NCBI GenBank assembly: GCA_024690445.1
Contig: JAILPD010000103.1
Span: forward strand, 1-5,727
Source of the DNA: Acholeplasmatales bacterium
GTDB lineage: Bacteria; Bacillota_I; Bacilli_A; Acholeplasmatales; Anaeroplasmataceae
Length of the DNA: 5,727 nucleotides
Reading direction: 5' to 3'
The notes under the pieces: generated by a model
Databases searched by the model: none
Seen by the model: only the letters and a program-made list of their open reading frames with translations
Told to the model about the DNA's origin: nothing
Shown here: positions 1-5,727 of the stretch, piece after piece
Layout: each line of letters starts with the position of its first letter
Position numbering within the stretch: position 1 is the first letter of the stretch
Translations under genes and position numbers: made by a program

Positions 1-978
1 TTTAGAAATTTCGCATCATATAAATTAAAGCTATATTATGACATATTAGATATAAGAAGATTTATAGCAGGCTTAGCCGTAACAAAGCTAATAATCTTAC
101 AAGGTATGTCAGGTACAGGTAAGACATCTTTACCTTACGCATTTGGAGAATATTTAAAGAATAAGACAATAATAGTTCCTATTCAGCCAATGTGGAAGGA
201 AAGAACAGATTTAATAGGTTATTACAATGAATTTACAAGAAAGTTCAATGAAACAACATTATTAAATACAATGTATGAAGCAAATTATAATAAAAACATC
301 TATGTAACAGTACTAGATGAAATGAATATTGCGCGAATTGAATATTATTTCGCAGAATTCTTATCATTACTAGAAATACCAAATCCAGATGGAAGAGAAT
401 TAGATGTAGTAAATGATGTATGGGAAAAAGATCCAAAGTTACTCAGAAATGGAAAGATGAAATTACCAATTAATATGTGGTTTATCGGAACAGCAAATAA
501 TGATGACTCAACATTTGCAATATCAGATAAGGTATACGATAGAGCAATGGTAATAAACCTAGATAAGAAGGCTGAAGTATTTGAAGGAGAAAGAGTAGAT
601 AATTTAAGTTTATCTATTGATCATTTACAAGAATTATTTACAAATGCTCAAAATGAATATGCGATAACAGATAGAAATTTAAGAAGAATAAAGGAATTAG
701 ATAAGTATTTAACTGAAACATTCCATATCACATTTGGTAATCGTATTATGAAACAAATAAGAGCATATGTGCCTGTAGTAGTAGCATCAGGCGGAGATGA
801 ATTAGAGGCAATAGATGATATTTTAGCAAGAAAGGTATTAAGAAAGCTAGAAAGTAAAAACCCAGTAAGTGTAAGAGCACAAGCAGAAGGCTTATGTACA
901 TTTATTGAGGATTTATTTGGAGTTAATAAATTGCCTTTATGTATAGAGACAATTCATCATATTGAGCAGAATGTATAG
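1..978 (+). CDS. McrB-like AAA+ ATPase, 3' part (start upstream of window)
   Basis: The frame is open from the first base, so these 325 residues are the C-terminal part of a longer protein. The ATG at 106 is not the start, because it falls inside the Walker A loop. Residues are numbered from base 1. Walker A is GMSGTGKTS (35-43). Walker B is VLDEMN (104-109), followed by IARIEYYFAEFLS, a run typical of McrB-like ATPases. Sensor 1 is GTANNDD (163-169), followed by a DRA motif (180-182) whose Arg181 is the likely arginine finger. An alpha-helical lid follows, including FGNR (245-248). The segment between the Walker motifs (WKERTDLIGYYN) also fits this family. By family knowledge these proteins form hexameric NTPase rings that power a partner such as a McrC-type nuclease. 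The N-terminal specificity domain is not visible. No signal peptide or membrane segment is seen, so it is probably cytoplasmic. The stop TAG overlaps the next gene's ribosome binding site. The AAA+ call is secure; the biological role is unknown. Confidence 0.9.
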   Translation, partial: FRNFASYKLKLYYDILDIRRFIAGLAVTKLIILQGMSGTGKTSLPYAFGEYLKNKTIIVPIQPMWKERTDLIGYYNEFTRKFNETTLLNTMYEANYNKNIYVTVLDEMNIARIEYYFAEFLSLLEIPNPDGRELDVVNDVWEKDPKLLRNGKMKLPINMWFIGTANNDDSTFAISDKVYDRAMVINLDKKAEVFEGERVDNLSLSIDHLQELFTNAQNEYAITDRNLRRIKELDKYLTETFHITFGNRIMKQIRAYVPVVVASGGDELEAIDDILARKVLRKLESKNPVSVRAQAEGLCTFIEDLFGVNKLPLCIETIHHIEQNV

Positions 979-983
979 GAGGG
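977..983 (+). promoter_or_regulatory. Ribosome binding site for the repeat protein gene at 991
   Basis: AGGAGGG lies 7 bases before the ATG at 991 and overlaps the last two bases of the ATPase stop codon TAG. It fixes the start of the downstream gene and points to translation from a shared transcript. Confidence 0.88.
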
Positions 984-990
984 AAAAAGT

Positions 991-3900
991 ATGGCAAAAA
1001 CAAAATTATCTTTGATGATACTTGGTTCAATCATATTGTTTATGCTTGGAGCATTAATTACATATTTTTCACTTCTAGCAACTGATCAGATAAGTGGTGA
1101 GGCTCAAAATATTGAGATTACAATTTCTGATAATGAAAAAGAATATGATGGAACTGAATTAAACGCAGAGAATTGCGAAGTTACAGATGGTATTCTACTT
1201 AAGGGTCATAAGATAGAAGCCACATATTATGGTGGTATAACTAATGTTGGTGTTGGACAATCTAATTGTTCTGTTAAGATTGTCGATGAAAGTGGAAAGG
1301 ATCATACTGCTGAATATTCAATTTCAATAGTACCTGGAAGCTTAGAAGTAAGTAAAAGACCAATAACATTAGGTATTAAGAAAAATGGTACTAACTATGA
1401 CGAAAATAAAGAAATAGAAACAGATTATGATAATGATATTACTGATGAAATTGATTATGAAATAATTAGTGATATTAAGCTTTGTAAGGGACATAGATTA
1501 GTTCCAGATTTTGAAACTAGTGAAATTAGAAATGTTGAATCAGTAGATGGTGAGGAAAACTACGGAGAAGCAGATGTTTCAATGGTAGCGGCTATTTATG
1601 ATATTAACGGATTTGATGTAACTCAAAATTATGCTATTAGCTATAAGGATAATATGAAGGTAAAGATTAATAAGCCTACTATTACCTTAACTACATTATC
1701 ATATTCAAAGAATTATGATGGTGAACCATTTGATGAAAGTGAAATCAACTATAATATGCGTGGTGAATTACCAAGAAATTATAGTATTGATGTTAAATAT
1801 GTCAATAACATTAGTAGTATGGTAAATGTTAATGATTCATCACTTTTAGTTATTGATACAAAGCAAACAAAGATTACTGATGAAAATGGTAATGATGTAA
1901 CTTCTAATTATAAGATTTTAGCTCAGAATGTAGGTAGCTTAAATATTACACCTATAAAATTAAATATCCATTCTGATGATTACACAACTGATTATGATGG
2001 AAGAGAGCATCAATTCTTAAGCTTTGAAGTTATTCAAGATGAAAATATCACACCAATTAATAGTGGTTCAGGTACAACTGGATTTATATTAAATGGTTAT
2101 GAATATAAGATTGAAGCAGATGCCGAAAAATCAACAAAGATTGATGCAGTTGGAAGTAAAACAAATAATATTGCATATAGTATTACTTTAGTTACAGATA
2201 CTTCAAATGATAACTTAAGTTCTAATTTTATAATAACTTATGATTCAACTCCAATTATTTCAGTAACAAGAACTAATTTAACAATCTTAACTGAAGAATT
2301 AGATGTCGATTTTGACGCAACTACAGACTTAAGTAAATATATTGTTGATAATGCTAAGATTACTCCAGTTTGGAATTTAGATGTAGAATTTTCAAATGAA
2401 TTTAATATTAATGACTTTGATCCAGTACTTCCAGATAAGTTAAAAGAAAATAGTTATAATATACCATTAACTAATTTCAAGATTGAACAAGGATCTAGAA
2501 ATGTTACATCTAATTTTAATATTGGTACTACATATTTAACATTAAATCTTAAGAAAAAGGTTATTTACGCAACAAGTTATGATTATAAGCTTGAATATGA
2601 TGGTAATGAGCATCAAGCACCAGAACCATATTTTGATTTAGATTATTCTGCAATAGGTAGTGATAGTGGCTATATAGTATCTATTGATAGTAAAACAAGT
2701 GTTACTGATTTTTCAGATAATGGAAAAGAAAACAAGTTTACTATAAAAGTTAAAAATGGTGAGAATGATGTTACTGATTTATTCAATATAGTATATACAT
2801 ATGGAAAAATAAAAGTAACAAAGACAATTAAAGCAACAAGCTTAGATTATTCTACTTCATATACAGGTAAACCTGAATCAGCACCAGATACTTACTTTGT
2901 AATAAAGGATGCTAATAATGAAACTATTACATCAACTGATGCTAAATTTAAATATGAGATTTATAACAAAGCTTCAATTTCAAGTTTCTTACAAAATGGA
3001 AAAGAAAATTCATTTAAAGTAAGAATTAAATTAAAAGATGGAGATAAGGATATTACTGATAATTGTGAAATAAGCTATGAGTATGGTTCATTATCTATAG
3101 AAAGAGTTACGGTTACTGCAACAAGCCCGGATATTACTACTGAATATACAGGAGAATCAATATCAAGTAATATTGATGATTATGTAATAACTGGATTACC
3201 AGATGGCTTTGATAAAGAAATTATTAATAAAGCATCAATGACAAATGTAGGTCAAAAGGATAATACATTTGGTCTAATTATCACCCAAAATGCTGTAGAA
3301 GTAACAAGTAATTTTAGTATTAATCTTGTATATGGAAAAATAACAATTACTAAGAAGGAAGTAACAGCCACAAGTTTAAATTATTCTACTGAATATACAG
3401 GCGGAATTATTGTAGCACCTGATAATTATTTCAGCGCAACAATTGCAGGCTTCACAACTGAAATCACTAATAAAGCAACAAGGATAGATGCTGGTCAAAA
3501 AGCTAACACATTTGGACTACTCATTTATAAAGAAGGAGAAAATGTAACAAGTAATTTCCATATTATTTATTCAAATGGAGTATTAGAGGTTTTAAAGAAG
3601 AAGATATCAGTTACTAATGAATCTCCAATAGTTATTCCATATAATTGTGGTGATGTTTCATCATACATTAGAACACAATTAACATTCAGTTCTCAAATGA
3701 ATTCTAGATATACATTTAATACTAATGCTGGTACAAATACAGTAACTATTACTGATGCTAACAGCAATTATGAAATGGAAACTAACTCAAATACATTTAC
3801 ATTAAAGTATGAAGCGTTAGTTACATTTAATAGTGTTCAAAAATATAATCCAAATGGCAATTATATTTTCAATGCATCAGCTATATCTAAGGATAATGCA

Positions 3901-4272
3901 AGTTTAAGCATTGCCGTTGATACATCATCTTTAACAAGCGTTGGCACATTTAATCCTAATGAGGTATTTGAATGTAATAATAGCAATTATGTATTAGTTT
4001 TCAATCAAAATATAGTTATTGAAAAGATGACATTATATGTTAAATGGGGATCAGTTAAAAGTAATGAGGATTACACACTTCAAGATAGTGATTGTACTGT
4101 TACAGATGAAAATAATCAATCATTTGGTAACTATTCTGTAATACAAGAAACTATTTTAAAACCAGATTCACCATTTGGAACTGCAGTAAGCTATTGTGGT
4201 ATGATTAGTGTTACTATAGATCCTGAGTGCTACACAATTCAATATATTCCTGGTGTAATAACATTTAGTTAA
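991..4272 (+). CDS. Membrane-anchored extracellular MBG/YDG-type repeat protein (1093 aa)
   Basis: The start is supported by AGGAGGG seven bases upstream; the stop is TAA. A short basic N-terminus (MAKTK) precedes one hydrophobic segment at about residues 7-29. No lipobox or clear signal peptidase site follows, so it is probably an uncleaved signal anchor with the rest outside the cell. Residues 40-870 hold about nine tandem domains of 80-108 residues. Each tends to open with a beta strand and a YDG or YTG motif, and to end with a pattern like DVTSNYxI, a GxLxI strand and a lysine-rich linker. This matches the MBG/YDG family of bacterial surface beta-sandwich repeats. Residues 871-940 look like a degenerate repeat, 943-1019 a possible InlB-type repeat, and 1020-1093 a last domain ending in YTIQYIPGVITFS, which resembles the end of a repeat. 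No LPXTG motif or C-terminal membrane segment is present. No catalytic motif is recognised. A role as adhesin, stalk or surface scaffold is inferred. Confidence 0.9.
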   Translation: MAKTKLSLMILGSIILFMLGALITYFSLLATDQISGEAQNIEITISDNEKEYDGTELNAENCEVTDGILLKGHKIEATYYGGITNVGVGQSNCSVKIVDESGKDHTAEYSISIVPGSLEVSKRPITLGIKKNGTNYDENKEIETDYDNDITDEIDYEIISDIKLCKGHRLVPDFETSEIRNVESVDGEENYGEADVSMVAAIYDINGFDVTQNYAISYKDNMKVKINKPTITLTTLSYSKNYDGEPFDESEINYNMRGELPRNYSIDVKYVNNISSMVNVNDSSLLVIDTKQTKITDENGNDVTSNYKILAQNVGSLNITPIKLNIHSDDYTTDYDGREHQFLSFEVIQDENITPINSGSGTTGFILNGYEYKIEADAEKSTKIDAVGSKTNNIAYSITLVTDTSNDNLSSNFIITYDSTPIISVTRTNLTILTEELDVDFDATTDLSKYIVDNAKITPVWNLDVEFSNEFNINDFDPVLPDKLKENSYNIPLTNFKIEQGSRNVTSNFNIGTTYLTLNLKKKVIYATSYDYKLEYDGNEHQAPEPYFDLDYSAIGSDSGYIVSIDSKTSVTDFSDNGKENKFTIKVKNGENDVTDLFNIVYTYGKIKVTKTIKATSLDYSTSYTGKPESAPDTYFVIKDANNETITSTDAKFKYEIYNKASISSFLQNGKENSFKVRIKLKDGDKDITDNCEISYEYGSLSIERVTVTATSPDITTEYTGESISSNIDDYVITGLPDGFDKEIINKASMTNVGQKDNTFGLIITQNAVEVTSNFSINLVYGKITITKKEVTATSLNYSTEYTGGIIVAPDNYFSATIAGFTTEITNKATRIDAGQKANTFGLLIYKEGENVTSNFHIIYSNGVLEVLKKKISVTNESPIVIPYNCGDVSSYIRTQLTFSSQMNSRYTFNTNAGTNTVTITDANSNYEMETNSNTFTLKYEALVTFNSVQKYNPNGNYIFNASAISKDNASLSIAVDTSSLTSVGTFNPNEVFECNNSNYVLVFNQNIVIEKMTLYVKWGSVKSNEDYTLQDSDCTVTDENNQSFGNYSVIQETILKPDSPFGTAVSYCGMISVTIDPECYTIQYIPGVITFS
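1108..3600 (+). repeat. Nine tandem MBG/YDG-type domain repeats (protein level)
   Basis: Approximate domain borders in residues of the encoded protein are 40-121, 122-227, 228-320, 321-428, 429-523, 524-611, 612-705, 706-789 and 790-870. The opening motif reads YDG (52-54), YDE (136-138), YDG (242-244), YDG (335-337), FDA (441-443), YDG (536-538), YTG (624-626), YTG (719-721) and YTG (802-804). The closing motif is a variant of DVTSNYxI, for example DVTQNYAI, DVTSNYKI, NVTSNFNI and EVTSNFSI. Domains 1 and 2 keep a central GH dipeptide that later copies lose. Borders are good to about five residues, and domain 5 is the most divergent. Confidence 0.82.
2560..3600 (+). repeat. Closely related repeat block, domains 6-9
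   Basis: Domains 6 to 9 each open with an ATS signature (YATSYDY, KATSLDY, TATSPDI, TATSLNY) followed by YDG or YTG. They are more alike than domains 1-5. Domains 7 and 9 also match well at the DNA level: the stretches near 2833-2868 and 3367-3402 share acaag, ttattctact and atatacagg in register. This indicates that the array grew by internal duplication relatively late. Confidence 0.7.
3817..4047 (+). other. Possible degenerate InlB B-type repeat in the C-terminal region
   Basis: Residues 943-1019 of the repeat protein begin with LVTFNSVQKYNPNGNY and end with IEKMTLYVKW. The opening VTFN strand and the closing TLYVKW strand resemble the first and last strands of InlB B-type (Listeria-Bacteroides) repeats, which usually end TLYAKW. 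The usual central GYTFxGW motif is not seen, so this is a tentative match made by eye. It could instead be another divergent beta-sandwich. Confidence 0.35.
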
Positions 4273-4286
4273 TAAATTTTTAAATG

Positions 4287-4294
4287 AAAGGAGG
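4287..4294 (+). promoter_or_regulatory. Ribosome binding site for the second repeat protein gene
   Basis: AAAGGAGG is a near-perfect match to the anti-Shine-Dalgarno sequence. It sits 8 bases before the ATG at 4303 and 11 before the second ATG at 4306, so 4303 is preferred. The 30-base gap between genes holds no terminator hairpin, which favours cotranscription with the upstream gene. Confidence 0.88.
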
Positions 4295-4302
4295 CGATTA
4301 AT

Positions 4303-5727
4303 ATGATGTATGATAATTATGTTAATAAGATTCAAAAATTAGCAAAAATAAAAAATATTATATATAAGTTAAGATTTGTCATTATTGGCGTATTTACAGC
4401 TATAGTTGTATTAATCGTCTCTTTACTAGCTAATAAGGGCAAAATAAGCTTATTTGAAATGCCTGAGGAATTAACTTATGGTGATTCACTTAATATCAAG
4501 AGCGAATCATTTATGAGTGATATTTCATATCAATATCGCCTAGAAGGAACTAGCGAGTGGCATGATGGCCTACCTGAATTTGCAGGTGTTTATGAGGTAA
4601 GAGTAGTAACTAATGCCGCATTTGGTGAAAACTATAGTGATTCTAAGAAATTAGTTATTAATAAAAAGCCACTAGATATTTCTTTAAAAAGTACAACTAT
4701 TGAATATGGTTCATATCCTGAATTAAATTTATCTGGTATAACTTCAAAAGACCATGTTGAGCATGAAATATATACGTATGAAGATGTTACTAAAACTAAC
4801 ACAATAGTAAATCTAAATTTAGAGGCATTAAATATTGTTAATACTGAAGGTATAGATGTAACATCAAATTATGAAATTTCAATTGATGGACAATTTAATA
4901 TTAATTTTACTAAATTACATACATCAATTAATGGAGTAACATTACAAAAACAATATGATGGAACTCCAATTCAAATTACAAATATGTATTCAGTTACAAA
5001 TCTAGGATATGATGATAAGATGGTTTGTGACAACATTACATATGATATTTATGATTCAAATAATCAAAAAATAGAAGAAGCTATTAATGCTGGAAATTAT
5101 AGATTGATAGCTACTGGATTTGATATTGTTAATTCAACTAATAATTCTACATTAGGTAATTACAATATCAATAATTACAATAATGGTATATTAACAAGCA
5201 TAGTAATAGAAAAGAGAGCATTAAATATTACTACTGCCTCAAGTACTTATACATATGATGGTTTTGAGCATAAAAATGAAGATTATACATATAGTGGTCA
5301 ATTAATTGGTGATGATCATCTTGTAGTAACTTCAAGTGCTGTAATTCATAATGCTGGTAATGTAAGAAATGAATTATCATTTAAGGTATTAAATGGTTAT
5401 TCTGATAATTCAAGTAATTATAATATTAACGTTAATTATGGTACTTTAACTATAAATAAAAAAGATATTTCAATTGAAACATCTAATTTTGAAACTATTT
5501 ATAATGGTACTAGCCAAAATTATAATTATTATGATTATAGTGGACTATGTTCAAATCACCATATCGGTATAACTTCAAATGAAAGCTACACTAATGTAGG
5601 CGTATATGATAATTTAATTAGTGTTGATATTTATGATTATAATAATTCAAATGTAAGTGAAAATTATAATATTAGATATAATTATGGAAAGATAACAATT
5701 AATAAAAAACCAGTTAGTGTTAATATA
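4303..5727 (+). CDS. Second membrane-anchored MBG/YDG-type repeat protein, 5' part (runs off window)
   Basis: The frame is open from the ATG at 4303 to the window end, giving 475 residues without a stop. A basic N-terminal stretch (K9, K12, K15, K17, K22, R24) precedes one hydrophobic segment at about residues 25-43. By the positive-inside rule the N-terminus stays in the cytoplasm and the rest is outside. No lipobox is seen. Domains follow at about 48-122, 123-204, 205-304, 305-387 and 388-469, with a sixth starting at 470. Domains 1 and 2 carry a YG motif (TYGD at 58-61, EYGS at 134-137), as in classic MBG domains. Domains 3-5 carry YDG (218-220), YDG (318-320) and YNG (400-402). Domain ends such as YGTLTINKK and YGKITINKK match those of the upstream protein. 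The repeats are rich in Asn and Tyr. It looks like a paralogue of, or partner to, the upstream surface protein. The C-terminal anchor or effector domain, if any, lies outside the window. Confidence 0.88.
   Translation, partial: MMYDNYVNKIQKLAKIKNIIYKLRFVIIGVFTAIVVLIVSLLANKGKISLFEMPEELTYGDSLNIKSESFMSDISYQYRLEGTSEWHDGLPEFAGVYEVRVVTNAAFGENYSDSKKLVINKKPLDISLKSTTIEYGSYPELNLSGITSKDHVEHEIYTYEDVTKTNTIVNLNLEALNIVNTEGIDVTSNYEISIDGQFNINFTKLHTSINGVTLQKQYDGTPIQITNMYSVTNLGYDDKMVCDNITYDIYDSNNQKIEEAINAGNYRLIATGFDIVNSTNNSTLGNYNINNYNNGILTSIVIEKRALNITTASSTYTYDGFEHKNEDYTYSGQLIGDDHLVVTSSAVIHNAGNVRNELSFKVLNGYSDNSSNYNINVNYGTLTINKKDISIETSNFETIYNGTSQNYNYYDYSGLCSNHHIGITSNESYTNVGVYDNLISVDIYDYNNSNVSENYNIRYNYGKITINKKPVSVNI
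4444..5727 (+). repeat. At least five tandem MBG/YDG-type domain repeats (protein level)
   Basis: Repeat units begin near 4444, 4669, 4915, 5215 and 5464, with a sixth starting at 5710 and cut by the window edge. Units 4 and 5 are closest to each other: both end with an asparagine-rich NYNI strand, then an NYG turn and a TINKK linker, and both keep a central histidine (DDH, NHH) followed by NAGN or TNVG. The first unit has the Ig-like form with GTSEWHDG and FAGVYEVRV, seen in many surface proteins before MBG arrays. Confidence 0.8.

Noticed and set aside
106..108. ATG as the start of the ATPase gene
   Set aside because: It is the second residue of the Walker A motif GMSGTGKTS, the frame stays open upstream to base 1 with protein-like sequence, and no Shine-Dalgarno sequence precedes it.
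245..436. Minus-strand open frame of 63 codons
   Set aside because: It lies wholly inside the ATPase gene across the conserved Walker B region, has a low-complexity Leu/His/Ile/Phe translation, and I see no ribosome binding site for it. It is a shadow of the coding strand.
1..978. MoxR-type ATPase as an alternative family
   Set aside because: The LDEMN-IARIEYYFAEFLS run and the WKERTDLIGYYN segment fit McrB-like proteins better than MoxR proteins, which usually have DEINR or DEANR and a different sensor 1. This is a judgement by eye, not a search.
4273..4302. Terminator or promoter between the two repeat genes
   Set aside because: The 30 bases contain a short T-run and a ribosome binding site but no inverted repeat able to form a stable hairpin, and there is no room for a full promoter.
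4306..4308. Second ATG as the start of the second repeat gene
   Set aside because: It is in frame, but its spacing to the AAAGGAGG site is 11 bases against 8 for the ATG at 4303, which is the better fit. The protein would differ by one residue only.
1..5727. Mollicutes-type code with TGA read as tryptophan
   Set aside because: AT content would allow it, but tryptophans are all TGG and about 5.6 kb of coding sequence has no in-frame TGA.
1108..5727. CRISPR array or DNA-level short repeats
   Set aside because: The periodicity of about 80-108 codons comes from protein domains. Copies diverge at the DNA level and there are no short identical repeats with unique spacers.

Overview
The window is AT-rich (roughly 30% GC by eye) and tightly packed. 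It holds three consecutive plus-strand genes with strong AGGAGG-type ribosome binding sites. Every tryptophan I could place is TGG, and no in-frame TGA interrupts any of the three reading frames, so the standard bacterial code (11) fits. This suggests a low-GC Bacillota, perhaps an uncultured gut Bacilli or Clostridia lineage. The species cannot be named from this sequence, and the organism call is inference.

Layout: (1) Positions 1-978 are the 3' part of a gene for an AAA+ ATPase of the McrB-like type; its start lies upstream of the window. (2) Positions 991-4272 are a complete gene for a 1093-residue protein with one N-terminal membrane segment and about nine tandem MBG/YDG-type beta-sandwich repeats. 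A divergent C-terminal region follows, with a possible degenerate InlB-type repeat and a last domain that resembles the repeats. (3) Positions 4303-5727 are the 5' part (475 codons) of a second gene of the same design, running off the right edge: a basic N-terminus, one membrane segment, then at least five MBG/YDG-type repeats. The gaps are only 12 and 30 bases, each filled by a ribosome binding site, with no terminator or obvious promoter. The three genes are therefore probably one operon.

How they may work together: both repeat proteins look like N-terminally anchored, outward-facing stalks with no C-terminal sortase signal on the one that is complete. The ATPase lacks a visible export signal and should be cytoplasmic. 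A McrB-like motor co-transcribed with long cell-surface repeat proteins is not the classical McrBC restriction arrangement, and it is the main point of interest here. What the ATPase acts on cannot be read from this window; the genes just upstream and downstream would decide it.
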